A DNA stretch of 64,000 bases from contig NZ_JYOA01000005.1 in the NCBI RefSeq assembly GCF_000955805.1, forward strand, positions 453,254-517,253, read 5' to 3'. The notes under the pieces are model-generated. The model did no database searches and was not told the origin of the DNA. It worked only from the letters and a program-made list of their open reading frames with translations. Shown one piece after another: positions 44,797 through 54,303 of the stretch. Position 1 is the first letter of the stretch. The number at the start of each line of letters is the position of its first letter. This DNA comes from Pseudomonas sp. 21. GTDB lineage: Bacteria > Pseudomonadota > Gammaproteobacteria > Pseudomonadales > Pseudomonadaceae. Both the position numbers and the translations under genes were made by a program.

Positions 44797-45837
44797 TCAG
44801 CGTGCAGCGCCTTCGTAGCCCTGCAGCACGTTCACCGCGTTGACGCCGATGGCCTCCACCGCGTAGCCGCCTTCCATGATGAACAGGGTCGGGATACCCA
44901 GTGCGGCGATGCGCTCGCCCATCTTCAGGTAGTCCGGGCTGTCCAGCTTGAACTCGGAAATCGGGTCGTCCTTATACGTATCCACGCCCAGCGACACAAC
45001 CACGGCGTCCGGCGCGTAGTCGGCGATCTTCCGGCAAGCGTCGTCCAGTGCGGCGAACCAGCCATCCCAGCCCGTGCCATGGGGCAGCGGGTAGTTGTGG
45101 TTGTAGCCCTCGCCGGCGCCTTCGCCATGCTCGTTGGCGTGGCCGAGGAAGTACGGGTACTCCACCAGCGGGTCGCCGTGGATCGAGGCGAACAGCACGT
45201 CGTTGCGGCGGTAGAAGATGTCCTGGGTGCCGTTGCCGTGGTGGTAGTCCACGTCGAGGATGGCCACGCGCTTGGCGCCCTGGTCGAGGAAGGCCTGGCT
45301 GACGATGGCGGCGTTGTTCAGGAAGCAGTAGCCGCCCATGAAGTCGCTGCCGGCGTGGTGGCCCGGCGGACGGCACAGCGCGAAGGCGGTGCTGGCACCC
45401 TGGCGCATGTGGTCCTGGGCGGTCAGCGCAACCTGGGCCGAGCTGTACACGGCCTGCCAGGTGCCGGCGGTGATCGGCGCCTCGGTGTCGAAGCTGTAGT
45501 GCCCCACTTCGCCCATCAGCGCGGTGGGGATCGGACCGTCACGCAGCAGGCGGCGGCCCGGGAAGGTGGTGGAGACCAGGTCGCCGGTGTGGCCTTCGGC
45601 CGCCCAGCGGGCCCAGGCGCCCTTGAGGAATTCGACGTAGCGGGTGTTGTGCGCGCGCAGGATCGGCTCCAGGCCGAAGTCCTTGGGCTCGATGATTTCG
45701 CCCAGGTTCTGCGACTTCACGCGGGCCAGCACGGTGTCCGCGCGGCTGGGCATCTCGAAGCAGGGCTGGAGTTTGCCGTCGACCAGTTCGGACTGGCCGA
45801 AATGCAGGCGGTGATCATCGCTGTACACGGTAAGCAT
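44797..45837 (-). CDS. aphA: Acetylpolyamine amidohydrolase (histone-deacetylase family)
   Basis: A 346-residue zinc-dependent deacetylase. The active-site sequences are RPPGHHAGSDFMGGYCFLNN (general acid/base His pair) and LDVDYHHGNGTQDIFY (zinc Asp and His), and GVDTYKDDP carries the third zinc Asp. It should release acetate from N-acetylputrescine or N-acetylcadaverine. In P. aeruginosa this locus is PA1409 (aphA), beside a polyamine-binding protein, as here. Exact substrate range is inferred. Confidence 0.93.
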   Translation of the reverse strand: MLTVYSDDHRLHFGQSELVDGKLQPCFEMPSRADTVLARVKSQNLGEIIEPKDFGLEPILRAHNTRYVEFLKGAWARWAAEGHTGDLVSTTFPGRRLLRDGPIPTALMGEVGHYSFDTEAPITAGTWQAVYSSAQVALTAQDHMRQGASTAFALCRPPGHHAGSDFMGGYCFLNNAAIVSQAFLDQGAKRVAILDVDYHHGNGTQDIFYRRNDVLFASIHGDPLVEYPYFLGHANEHGEGAGEGYNHNYPLPHGTGWDGWFAALDDACRKIADYAPDAVVVSLGVDTYKDDPISEFKLDSPDYLKMGERIAALGIPTLFIMEGGYAVEAIGVNAVNVLQGYEGAAR

Positions 45838-46088
45838 GGGAGTACCCTCTGAAGGATTCTTGTTGTCCGGTGGCAGAATTCTGCCCAGCGACCGCCCGGC
45901 ACAGAACAGCGGAAGCGGCCAAAAGGGGATCGATGTGGCCAGAATTTCTGACCCTTAACCATCTACATGCATTGATTATCCGCTTTCGCCCGGCAAAGAC
46001 TCACCGCTGCGGCGCTATGCTCAGGGAATTGTCCGGGCCTTGGGCCGGTCGAACATCATCAAGCGTTTTGACCACAGGATGGGGGAAG
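45838..46088. promoter_or_regulatory. aphA promoter region with two related palindromes
   Basis: GGCAGAATTCTGCC at 45872-45885 is a perfect 14-bp palindrome and GGCCAGAATTTCTGACC at 45937-45953 is a related imperfect copy 65 bp away. Both lie upstream of aphA (minus strand) and of the channel gene (plus strand). They may be operators for a shared polyamine regulator. No known consensus was recognised. Confidence 0.55.
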
Positions 46089-48548
46089 ATGCGGGAAACC
46101 TTCGTACGCGCCTGCAGCCGTGCGCTGCTGGTGCTGACCTTGTCGCTGGCAGGCACTGGCGCCGTGCTGGCGGACGAGCCGACCGACGTCCAGGCCGGCA
46201 ATTCCATCCAACTGCCGGACCTCCCCGAGGATGCTGGCGTCGATCAACTGAGCGCCCGTCTCGAACTGATCCGCCAGCGCGTCTCGGCCGACAGCGACGA
46301 TGGCCTACTGTCGAACCTGCGGCAGTCCGCGCTGGCCGTGCAGGCCCGTGCAGAGCAGAACGCCACCGACATCGGCACGGCACTGTCGCGCACCGAGGAC
46401 CAGCTCAAGGTGCTCGGCCCGGTCACGCCCAACGAGGCCGAGAGCCTGACCAGACAGCGCAACGACCTCACGGATGCCCAGAGGGACCTGCAGAAACAGC
46501 TCGAACGCGCCAACCAGCTGGACAAGAACGCCCAGGACCTCGCCGCACAGATCGTCAACCTGCGCCGCAGCCAGTTCAACTCGCAGATCGCCACGCGCTA
46601 CCCGCCGCCGCTGAGCCCGAGCTTCTGGTCGAACCTGATCCGCCCCACCGACGATGACCTGAAGCGCCTGCAATCCATGCGTGCGCAGATCGGCGACGCC
46701 TTCGCCACGGTCTGGCGGCCCGAGCACCGCTCGCCCTTCATCGCCAGCCTGATCGTTGCCGTGCTGCTGTGGATTCCCGGCCGGCGCCTGCTGGAGCAAC
46801 TGCTGACCAAGGCGATGATTCGCTGGATTCCGGTTGGCCGCCTGCGCCGCAGCGCCCTGGCGGTAGCGGTCGGCCTGGCCACCATCCTCACCCTCGGCGG
46901 CGGCGCCACGGTGATCCACGAGGGCATGAACTGGCACGACCAGCTCAGCGGCAATATGGACAGCCTGGGCGACCAGATGCTCTCGCTGGTGGTCTTCTGC
47001 ACCTTCACCGCCGGCCTGGGCCGCGCGCTGTTGGCCGTGCAGAGGCCATCCTGGCGACTGCCCGACCTGCCCGACCCGGTTGCCACGGCCCTCTCGCCCT
47101 TCCCCTGGCTGATGGCCTGGCTGCTACTGGTGCTGGGCACACTGGATCGCATCAACAGCTCCAGCGGTGCCAGCCTCGCATTGACCGTGGCGGTCAACGG
47201 TCTCACCGCTCTGGCAACCGCCCTGCTCTACGGCATCGCGCTGTATCGCTATCGCGTCGCGCGCCGCGAAGCCGAAGGCCATGAGACCTCGCCGCTGGCC
47301 GGCATCCTCGTGCTGGCGATGCTGATCACCGTGCTGCTGATCGTCCTCGCACTGGTCACCGGCTACCTGTCGCTGGCCTACTTCTTCGCCGGCAAGCTGC
47401 TCTGGGCCAGCGTGGTGTGCGCCACCGGCTACCTGCTGACGAGTCTGTTCGTCGACCTCTGCGAGGTACTGCTGTCGCCCCGCCAGCCGATCGGCGAGCG
47501 GCTGGCGGAGAACCTCGGCGTCGATCCACGCCATCAGGCACAGTTCGCCACCCTGCTGACCGGCGCCGGCCGCACCCTGCTGGTGTTGTCCACCCTGCTG
47601 ATCGCCTTCTCCACGTCAGGCACCAGCCCCGGCGAACTGCTCCAGGGTCTGGTGCAACTGGTGGAAAGCGGCCAGTCGCTGGGGCGCCTGAACATCGTCC
47701 CGCAGGACATCCTGCTGGCCCTCGGCACCCTGGCCGCCGGCCTGTTCGGCCTGCGCCTGCTCAAGCGCTGGCTGGCCGACGAACTACTGCCCGAAACCCG
47801 CATGGACGCCGGCATGCGCGCCTCGCTGGTGACCCTGGTGGGCTACCTCGGCATGGTCATCCTGGTGCTGCTGGTGCTCTCGGCGCTGCGTATCAACCTC
47901 ACCAGCCTGACCTGGGTGGTCAGCGCCCTGTCGGTGGGTATCGGTTTCGGCCTGCAGGCCATCGTGCAGAACTTCATCTCCGGCCTGATCCTGCTCACCG
48001 AGCGCCCGGTGAAGGTGGGCGACTGGGTCAGCCTGACCGGCGGCGTGGAAGGCGATATCCGCCGAATCAACGTACGCGCCACGGAAATCCAGATGTCCGA
48101 CCAGTCCACGGTGATCGTGCCCAACTCCCAGTTCATCTCGCAGAACGTGCGCAACGTGACCATGGGCAGCGCCCTGGGCGTGGTCGGCATCAACCTGACC
48201 CTGCCCCTGGACACCGACGTGCAGAAAGTCCGCGAACTGATGCTCAAGGCGTACACCGAGCACGAGAACATAGTCGACACACCCGCCCCCTCGGTGACAT
48301 TCAAGGACCTGAGCGCCACCGGCCTGACCCTGGCCGCCTCGGGCAACGTCAGCAGTCCGCGCGCGGTGTACTCGACCAAGAGCGACCTGCTGTTCACCCT
48401 CTTCAGCGGCCTGCGCGAGGCCGGCATCAGCCTGAGCACGCCGCAGAACCTGATCCTGCAGCGGCCGCAACCGGCCCGCGCAGAGCCAGCAGACGAGGCG
48501 GCAGCACCGCAAGTCGGCGACGATACCGGGCCGAATCCGCCGCCGTAG
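46089..48548 (+). CDS. Large MscS-family mechanosensitive channel (DUF3772 type)
   Basis: An 819-residue inner-membrane channel. It has a signal peptide (LVLTLSLAGTGAVLA, about residues 11-25), a periplasmic coiled-coil domain (about 40-190), several membrane segments and a C-terminal MscS domain with SVGIGFGLQAIVQNFISGLILL and VGDWVSLTGGVEGDIRRINVRATEIQ (extents near residues 620-690). It should protect against osmotic downshock. GGGGGAAG precedes the ATG at 46089; the longer frame from 45870 is rejected because it lacks a signal peptide start. Confidence 0.92.
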   Translation: MRETFVRACSRALLVLTLSLAGTGAVLADEPTDVQAGNSIQLPDLPEDAGVDQLSARLELIRQRVSADSDDGLLSNLRQSALAVQARAEQNATDIGTALSRTEDQLKVLGPVTPNEAESLTRQRNDLTDAQRDLQKQLERANQLDKNAQDLAAQIVNLRRSQFNSQIATRYPPPLSPSFWSNLIRPTDDDLKRLQSMRAQIGDAFATVWRPEHRSPFIASLIVAVLLWIPGRRLLEQLLTKAMIRWIPVGRLRRSALAVAVGLATILTLGGGATVIHEGMNWHDQLSGNMDSLGDQMLSLVVFCTFTAGLGRALLAVQRPSWRLPDLPDPVATALSPFPWLMAWLLLVLGTLDRINSSSGASLALTVAVNGLTALATALLYGIALYRYRVARREAEGHETSPLAGILVLAMLITVLLIVLALVTGYLSLAYFFAGKLLWASVVCATGYLLTSLFVDLCEVLLSPRQPIGERLAENLGVDPRHQAQFATLLTGAGRTLLVLSTLLIAFSTSGTSPGELLQGLVQLVESGQSLGRLNIVPQDILLALGTLAAGLFGLRLLKRWLADELLPETRMDAGMRASLVTLVGYLGMVILVLLVLSALRINLTSLTWVVSALSVGIGFGLQAIVQNFISGLILLTERPVKVGDWVSLTGGVEGDIRRINVRATEIQMSDQSTVIVPNSQFISQNVRNVTMGSALGVVGINLTLPLDTDVQKVRELMLKAYTEHENIVDTPAPSVTFKDLSATGLTLAASGNVSSPRAVYSTKSDLLFTLFSGLREAGISLSTPQNLILQRPQPARAEPADEAAAPQVGDDTGPNPPP

Positions 48549-48747
48549 AATGAAAGGACTACGCCGGCCTGGCAGCCGCCAGGCCGGCCCTGGCGCAACA
48601 GTCCCGCCCGGGAGTCGCCGTTGCGCCTGCAGCGTCCCGTGCCCGCCGCTGGCCGGCGCCCGTCGCGGCATCCGGCACGGCCGCCTGCCGCCTTCCTTCC
48701 TCGCTTGCCGCCGGGCCTCCCCGTTGCGGCGCACGGGAGATCGCGCG

Positions 48748-49794
48748 ATGGACGAAGCCAGACTCAACGATTTCATGGGCAAGCTGGTCACCGACATGGG
48801 TGGCGCGGCAATGCTCGCCAACATCATCCTGGGCGAAGAGTTAGGCCTGTACAAAGCCATGGCCGACGGCCAGTGGCTGAGCCCGGCGCAACTGGCCGAA
48901 CGCAGCGGCTGCAATGCCCGCCTGCTGCGCGAATGGCTCAGCGCCCACGCGGCGTCAGGCTACATGGAGCACCAGGACGGCAACTTCCGCCTGCCCGAGG
49001 AACAGGCCATGGCGCTGGCCATCGAGGACTCGCCGGTCTACGTCGCCGGTGGCGCGTCCGTGGTCGCCGCGCTCTACCACGACAAGGACAAGCTGGTCGC
49101 CGCCATGCGCGGTGACGGCGGCCTGGCCTGGGGCGATCACCATCCGTGCATGTTCTCCGGCACCGAAAAGTTCTTCCGCCCCGGCTACCGCGCACACCTT
49201 GTTGCCGAGTGGCTGCCGGCCCTGGACGATGTGGTCGGCAAGCTCGAACGCGGCGCACGGGTCGCCGACGTCGGTTGCGGTCACGGCGCCTCCACCATCG
49301 TCATGGCGCAGTCCTTCCCGGCTTCGAAATTCGTCGGCTTCGACTATCACCAGCCCTCCATCGAGGTAGCCAACCAGCGCGCCGGGCAGGCCGAAGTCAG
49401 CGGGCGCGCCAGCTTCCAGCGTGCCAGCGCCAAGGACTACCCCGGCAACGACTACGACCTGATCTGCTTCTTCGACTGCCTGCACGACATGGGCGACCCG
49501 GTGGGCGCCGCACAGCACGCGCGCCAAGCGCTGAAAGCGGACGGCACGGTGCTGCTGGTGGAGCCGTTCGCCCATGACCAACTGGACGACAACCAGAACC
49601 CGGTGGGTCGGTTGTTCTATGCCGCCTCCACCTTCATCTGCACGCCCAACTCGCTGTCACAGGAAGTCGGCCTGGGGCTGGGCGCCCAGGCCGGCGAGGC
49701 ACGCCTGCGCAAGGTGTTCGAGGAAGCCGGCTTCAGCCGCTTCCGCCGAGCGGCCGAAACGCCGTTCAACCTGATCCTCGAAGCGCGCCCCTGA
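48748..49794 (+). CDS. SAM-dependent methyltransferase with N-terminal winged helix
   Basis: A 348-residue protein similar in layout to Rv2258c-type methyltransferases. A winged-helix domain (LSPAQLAERSGCNARLLREWLSAHAASGY region) is followed by a class I fold with SAM motif I ADVGCGHGASTIVMA near residue 175 and the DYDLICFFDCLHDMGDP motif. The substrate is unknown. The ATG at 48748 is chosen by homology with the family N-terminus; no strong ribosome-binding site is seen. Confidence 0.85.
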   Translation: MDEARLNDFMGKLVTDMGGAAMLANIILGEELGLYKAMADGQWLSPAQLAERSGCNARLLREWLSAHAASGYMEHQDGNFRLPEEQAMALAIEDSPVYVAGGASVVAALYHDKDKLVAAMRGDGGLAWGDHHPCMFSGTEKFFRPGYRAHLVAEWLPALDDVVGKLERGARVADVGCGHGASTIVMAQSFPASKFVGFDYHQPSIEVANQRAGQAEVSGRASFQRASAKDYPGNDYDLICFFDCLHDMGDPVGAAQHARQALKADGTVLLVEPFAHDQLDDNQNPVGRLFYAASTFICTPNSLSQEVGLGLGAQAGEARLRKVFEEAGFSRFRRAAETPFNLILEARP

Positions 49795-49809
49795 ATCGCC
49801 GGAGATTGC

Positions 49810-49838
49810 CTGCAGCGCCCGTGATCCGGGCGCTGCAG
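49810..49838. terminator. Perfect 12-bp hairpin after the methyltransferase gene
   Basis: CTGCAGCGCCCG and CGGGCGCTGCAG form a 12-bp stem with loop TGATC, 15 bp past the stop codon. No T-run follows, so termination efficiency is uncertain. Confidence 0.65.
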
Positions 49839-49926
49839 CGCCGAAACAATTCGTCATTTTCCCGTCATCAATCCGTTATGTGGCCCATTGAAACTCGCAG
49901 GCTTTCAACCCAGGGAAGCCCCCGAG

Positions 49927-50493
49927 ATGTTCAACAACAAAGCCAACAAAGCTGCATCCTTCGCTCTGCTCGTCGCCGCCCTCGCCGGTTGCGCCGCCCA
50001 GGCTCCGGTAGCCAGCAAGGAAGCCACGCCCAACAACGACGACTGGTACCTGGTGCGTACCGACGAGACCCTGTACCTCTTCGATGACGCCGCCGTCTAC
50101 CGCGACTACATCGTGACCGGCAAGACCACCTACACCAAGGAAGTGGGCGAGAAGGACAAGTTCGGCCAGAACGTGGTCCTGGTCGTCCGTGCCGAGGACA
50201 AGGACAAGGACGCGAAGAAGATCGCCTCCTACCAGTTCTACAAGCAGAGCCTGCCGCCGGCCGCCGGCTTCTACGGCGAAATCCGCCAGGAAGGCGTGAT
50301 CTACGTGGCCCAGCGCTACGGCGACATGGTCGACATGAACGGCCTGGGCGAACCGATCTTCCGCCACACCGAAATCGCCAGCGGCCCCAACGGCGAGCGC
50401 GTGGTGTACCTGATGCAGAAGGAAGAGAAGAAGCCGGTCGGCCTGATCGCGCGCTTCCAGAAGATCTACGGCATCACCCCCGCCAAGGGCTGA
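49927..50493 (+). CDS. Conserved lipoprotein of unknown function
   Basis: A 188-residue protein with a lipoprotein signal peptide (SFALLVAALAGC, lipobox cysteine near residue 22). The mature part is charged and carries RAEDKDKDAKKIASYQFYKQSL and ends FQKIYGITPAKG. No known domain was recognised. The ATG at 49927 gives a proper lipoprotein signal; the longer frame from 49888 does not. A strong terminator follows. Confidence 0.82.
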   Translation: MFNNKANKAASFALLVAALAGCAAQAPVASKEATPNNDDWYLVRTDETLYLFDDAAVYRDYIVTGKTTYTKEVGEKDKFGQNVVLVVRAEDKDKDAKKIASYQFYKQSLPPAAGFYGEIRQEGVIYVAQRYGDMVDMNGLGEPIFRHTEIASGPNGERVVYLMQKEEKKPVGLIARFQKIYGITPAKG

Positions 50494-50497
50494 TGAC

Positions 50498-50536
50498 GAA
50501 AAAGCGCGCATTCCGGGGAGGGAGTGCGCGCTTTTT
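50498..50536 (+). terminator. Rho-independent terminator of the lipoprotein gene
   Basis: GAAAAAGCGCGCA and TGCGCGCTTTTTC form a 13-bp stem with a 13-nt loop and a T-run. It also contains an A-run on the other side and can serve the convergent DUF3079 gene at 50569. Confidence 0.92.
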
Positions 50537-50568
50537 CATGGCCGGCGCCGCCAGGGCGCGGGTACGTG

Positions 50569-50784
50569 TTAGCTGGAAGGCTCCAGCTGCACCGAGGGAA
50601 TCGTCTTCGGTACCTCGATACCCCAGTCACCGAACTGGTACCAGTCATCGCCGAGCATCTCGGCCGGGTGCATGGTGCGATCGGCACCGTTGCCACAGGC
50701 CAGGTTGGTCGCCGGGCAGTAGCGGTCGCAACCCCAGCAGATGCGCTCGGGGTGCGGCGGGTTGAGCGGGAATTTCTTGGCCAT
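50569..50784 (-). CDS. DUF3079 small cysteine-rich protein
   Basis: A 71-residue protein with HPERICWGCDRYCPATNLACGNG, a four-cysteine pattern (C-x2-C-x3-C-x6-C) that fits a small metal-binding or ferredoxin-like fold and matches DUF3079 as I recall it. Function unknown. It lies alone between the lipoprotein and the AraC regulator. Confidence 0.82.
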   Translation of the reverse strand: MAKKFPLNPPHPERICWGCDRYCPATNLACGNGADRTMHPAEMLGDDWYQFGDWGIEVPKTIPSVQLEPSS

Positions 50785-50917
50785 GGTCAGGCCCTCGGAA
50801 GTTTCCTTGTGGGATTCCTGAAGGCTATGCCTGTCGGACCGGCCTGCTCCTTGATCTGCGACAATTTCGCGCGGATTTCAGGCGCGGTTTTTACGCATGA
50901 CGCTTATGCACGGCCTT

Positions 50918-51937
50918 CTATGCACGAAAATGGCTCGGCGGCTGGCCACTCCAGCGCTGGAAGGCATGGCGCAGGCTGGCGGTTTCGCTGAAACCCAGCT
51001 CCTCGGCGATGCGGTAGATCGGCATGTCGCCGTCCTGCAGCAGTTCCTTGGCGCGGGCGAAGCGCAGTTCGTCGAGCAGTTGCTGGTAGCTGGTCTGCTG
51101 CTGTTGCAGGTGGCGACGCAGACTACGCGAGGAGCAGTTGAGGCGACGCGCCAGTTCTTCCAGGCCCGGCGGCTCCTGCAGGCGTTCGCCTAGGATCGCG
51201 CGGACCTTGTCCAGCCAGGCGCGGCGTGCAGCCAGGTCGATGTTCTGGCGGCGGCACTGTTCGAGCATCTCGCGGTGGGTCACGGCGTCAGCCAGTGGCA
51301 GGCGCATGTCCAGCCAACTGGCGGGGAAACCGATGGCACTGCGCGAGCAGTTGAAACTCAACTGGCAGCCGAACAACGTGGCGTAGGCGGCGCGACGATC
51401 GACCGGACCCTCGTAGTCGAACTCCGCGCGCACCAGCGGCAGTGGCTGGCCGAGCAGGTCGGCGCAGGCCACCTTCAGCGAGCCCAGGCACAGCTCGGTG
51501 TTGAACGGGCGCATGTCCTCCTCTTCGCCGTAGCCGGTGGCGACCAGCCAGGCCATGTTGCCGTCCACTTCCAGCGCGAGGTGGAAGTAGGTGCCCAGCA
51601 ACACCGGGTAGCTCAGGCCGATGCGCAGCGCCTCGCCCAGGGTCGGCGCGGAGATCAGCGCGTAGCCGAGCAGGCCATAGGCGGTGATCCGCGTGCGCAC
51701 GCCCAGGCGCAGGCCGAGTGCGGGCTCGCCGGCAAGATTCTGCACATTGCCGAAGACCTGCTGCTCCTGCCAGGGGCTGACCAGCCGGCGCAGGTCGAGC
51801 AGGTCGTCGCCGGTGATGCCGCTGCCCTCGAGGATGGACTCGCGGCTGTGCCCCTCGGACTCCATCAGCGCGACGGTCAGCGAGGTCATGTGCAGGGAGT
51901 TGAGCCAGGTGGAGCGGGAGAAGGTCAGAGGATTCAT
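50918..51937 (-). CDS. AraC-family transcriptional regulator
   Basis: A 339-residue regulator with an Arabinose_bd-type N-terminal domain (about residues 25-215, GLLGYALISAPTLGEAL) and a C-terminal AraC domain with two helix-turn-helices (LEELARRLNCSSRSLRRHLQQQ and IYRIAEELGFSETASLRHAFQRWSG). This OruR/ArgR-like group often controls amino acid or lipid degradation genes. Target and ligand are unknown. The MoxR/VWA operon upstream may be unrelated. Confidence 0.92.
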   Translation of the reverse strand: MNPLTFSRSTWLNSLHMTSLTVALMESEGHSRESILEGSGITGDDLLDLRRLVSPWQEQQVFGNVQNLAGEPALGLRLGVRTRITAYGLLGYALISAPTLGEALRIGLSYPVLLGTYFHLALEVDGNMAWLVATGYGEEEDMRPFNTELCLGSLKVACADLLGQPLPLVRAEFDYEGPVDRRAAYATLFGCQLSFNCSRSAIGFPASWLDMRLPLADAVTHREMLEQCRRQNIDLAARRAWLDKVRAILGERLQEPPGLEELARRLNCSSRSLRRHLQQQQTSYQQLLDELRFARAKELLQDGDMPIYRIAEELGFSETASLRHAFQRWSGQPPSHFRA

Positions 51938-52162
51938 TCGATGCCCATCGTAGACGCTACGGCGCCCCCGTCAGTGTTACCAGCGCGGGGGCAGGTCAGG
52001 AGCAGGCAAGTTGCGTGCCGGCCACCCAGCGTGGCCGGATCGATCCCCATCTTACGGGGTCTCGAGCGCGATGCGGAAGTTTCGACCTTCCGCGGCAGGG
52101 TTACCTTTGCGGACATCGGGACGGTGCGGGCGCACCGTCCCGGTGCTCAACCGCGGCAGAAC
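51938..52162. other. Intergenic region between AraC gene and VWA gene
   Basis: It contains a perfect 10-bp hairpin GGGACGGTGC-GGGC-GCACCGTCCC at 52118-52141, 22 bp past the VWA stop codon and lacking a T-run, and probably the AraC promoter near 51940-52050. No coding sequence is supported. Confidence 0.6.
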
Positions 52163-53344
52163 TCAGCCGCGGGAGAGGAAGCGCATGCCCTCTTCCAGGC
52201 CGCTCAGGGTCAGCGGGAACATCTGCTCTTTCACCAGCTCGCGCACAAGGCCGGTGGAGGCGGTGTAGTTCCAGGTGTCCTTGGGGTACGGGTTGATCCA
52301 GATGAGCTTCTTGTACTTCTCCATGAAGCGCTGCATCCAGACGTAGCCGGCCTCCTCGTTCCAGTGCTCGACGCTGCCGCCGGCCTGGGTGATCTCGTAC
52401 GGCGCCATGGCGGCGTCGCCGACGAACACCACCTTGTAGTCCGGTCCGTACTTGTGCAGCAGGTCGAAGGTGGCGGTGCGCTCGCTGGAACGGCGCAGGT
52501 TGTTCTTCCACACCGACTCGTAGATGAAGTTATGGAAGTAGAAGTACTCGAGGTGTTTGAACTCAGTCTTGCAGGCCGAGAACAGTTCCTCGCAGACCTT
52601 CACGTGGGCGTCCATGGAGCCGCCGATATCCAGCAGCAACAGGAGCTTCACGGTGTTGCGGCGCTCAGGACGCATCTGGATGTTGAGCAGGCCGGCATCC
52701 TTCGCGGTGTGGTCGATGGTGCCGTCGATGTCCAGCTCTTCCGCCGCGCCCTCGCGGGCGAACTTGCGCAGGCGGCGCAGGGCGATCTTGATGTTGCGCG
52801 TGCCCAGCTCGACCTGGTCGTCGAGGTTCTTGTACTCGCGCTGATCCCAGACCTTGGCGGCCTTGCCCTGGCGCTTGCCGGCGTCGCCGACGCGGATGCC
52901 CTCGGGGTTGAAACCACCGGAGCCGAATGGGCTGGTGCCGCCGGTGCCGATCCACTTGTTGCCGCCGGCGTGGCGTTCCTTCTGCTCTTCCAGGCGCTTC
53001 TTGAACTCCTCGATGAGCTTGTCCAGCCCGCCGAGGGACTGGATCTGCGCACGTTCCTCGTCGGTCAGCAGGCGCTCGAATTCCTTGCGCAGCCACTCCT
53101 CGGGGATCAGCGCCTTGAGGTGGTCGTCGAGCTTTTCCAGGCCCTTGAAGTAGGCGCCGAAGGCCCGGTCGAACTTATCGAAATGGCGCTCGTCCTTCAC
53201 CATGATGGTGCGGGCGAGGTAGTAGAACTCGTCCATGTCGGCGAACACGACGCGGTGCTTGAGCGCATCGATCAGGTCGAGCAGCTCGCGCACCGACACC
53301 GGCACCTTGGCCGCGCGCATTTCGTTGAACAGGTTGAGCAGCAT
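52163..53344 (-). CDS. VWA-domain (CoxE-like) partner of a MoxR ATPase
   Basis: A 393-residue protein with an N-terminal CoxE-like helical part (residues 1 to about 190) and a C-terminal von Willebrand A domain with a degenerate MIDAS (LLLDIGGSMDAHV, DxGGS) and a VFVGDAAMAPYE strand. MoxR/VWA pairs are thought to assemble or insert cofactors into protein complexes. It is 113 bp after the moxR gene and transcribed with it, with a REP pair between. Confidence 0.92.
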   Translation of the reverse strand: MLLNLFNEMRAAKVPVSVRELLDLIDALKHRVVFADMDEFYYLARTIMVKDERHFDKFDRAFGAYFKGLEKLDDHLKALIPEEWLRKEFERLLTDEERAQIQSLGGLDKLIEEFKKRLEEQKERHAGGNKWIGTGGTSPFGSGGFNPEGIRVGDAGKRQGKAAKVWDQREYKNLDDQVELGTRNIKIALRRLRKFAREGAAEELDIDGTIDHTAKDAGLLNIQMRPERRNTVKLLLLLDIGGSMDAHVKVCEELFSACKTEFKHLEYFYFHNFIYESVWKNNLRRSSERTATFDLLHKYGPDYKVVFVGDAAMAPYEITQAGGSVEHWNEEAGYVWMQRFMEKYKKLIWINPYPKDTWNYTASTGLVRELVKEQMFPLTLSGLEEGMRFLSRG

Positions 53345-53375
53345 GGCTGCACCCTCTCGTAAAGCTTGTGCCCTT

Positions 53376-53442
53376 GTAGGAGCGAGCTTGCTCGCGAACC
53401 CAGCGAACCCGCAAAGCGCTTCGCGAGCAAGCTCGCTCCTAC
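53376..53442. repeat. Inverted REP pair between moxR and VWA gene
   Basis: Arms at 53376-53399 and 53419-53442 carry GAGCGAGCTTGCTCGCGAA and its complement. It is inside the presumed moxR-VWA operon and may reduce downstream expression. Confidence 0.92.
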
Positions 53443-53457
53443 AGAGAGATACGGAAA

Positions 53458-54303
53458 TCAGCGACTCGCGCGGCGGCTCATGAAGGCAAGACGCTCAAGT
53501 AATTGAACGTCCTGCTCGTTCTTCACCAGGGCGCCAGCCAGCGGCGGGATGGCCTTGGTGGGGTCGCGCTCGCGCAGCACGGCTTCGCCGATGTTGTCGG
53601 CCATCAGCAGCTTCAGCCAGTCCACCAGCTCGGAGGTGGAAGGCTTCTTCTTCAGGCCCGGCACCTTGCGCACGTCGAAGAAGATGTCCAGCGCCTCGCT
53701 GACCAGCGTGCCGCTGATCTTCGGGTAGTGGACGTCGACGATCTTCTGCAGGGTCTCGCGGTCGGGGAAGGCGATGTAGTGGAAGAAGCAGCGGCGCAGG
53801 AAGGCGTCCGGCAGTTCCTTCTCGTTGTTGGAGGTGATGATGATGATCGGGCGCTGCTTGGCCTTGATGGTCTCGTTGGTCTCGTAAACGAAGAACTCCA
53901 TCTTGTCGAGTTCCTGCAACAGGTCGTTGGGGAACTCGATGTCGGCCTTGTCGATCTCGTCGATCAGCAGGATCACGCGCTCCTCGGCCTCGAAGGCCTC
54001 CCAGAGCTTGCCCTTCTTGATGTAGTTGCGCACGTCGTGGACCTTGTCCACGCCCAGCTGCGAGTCGCGCAGGCGGCTGACCGCGTCGTACTCGTAGAGG
54101 CCCTGGTGGGCCTTGGTGGTGGACTTGATGTGCCAGGTGATGAGCTTGGCGCCGAAGGACTCCGCCAACTGCTCGGCGAGCATGGTCTTGCCGGTGCCCG
54201 GCTCGCCTTTCACCAGCAGCGGGCGCTGCAGGGTGATGGCGGCGTTGACCGCCAGCTTGAGGTCGTCGGTGGCGACGTAGGACTGGGTGCCTTCGAACTT
54301 CAT
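53458..54303 (-). CDS. MoxR-family AAA+ ATPase
   Basis: A 281-residue AAA+ protein. Walker A is GEPGTGKTML (about residues 37-46), Walker B is VILLIDEIDKAD, sensor 1 is ITSNNEKELPDAFLRRC and the arginine-finger region is DAFLRR. It probably works with the VWA protein encoded downstream as a chaperone-like pair. The target is unknown. Confidence 0.94.
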   Translation of the reverse strand: MKFEGTQSYVATDDLKLAVNAAITLQRPLLVKGEPGTGKTMLAEQLAESFGAKLITWHIKSTTKAHQGLYEYDAVSRLRDSQLGVDKVHDVRNYIKKGKLWEAFEAEERVILLIDEIDKADIEFPNDLLQELDKMEFFVYETNETIKAKQRPIIIITSNNEKELPDAFLRRCFFHYIAFPDRETLQKIVDVHYPKISGTLVSEALDIFFDVRKVPGLKKKPSTSELVDWLKLLMADNIGEAVLRERDPTKAIPPLAGALVKNEQDVQLLERLAFMSRRASR

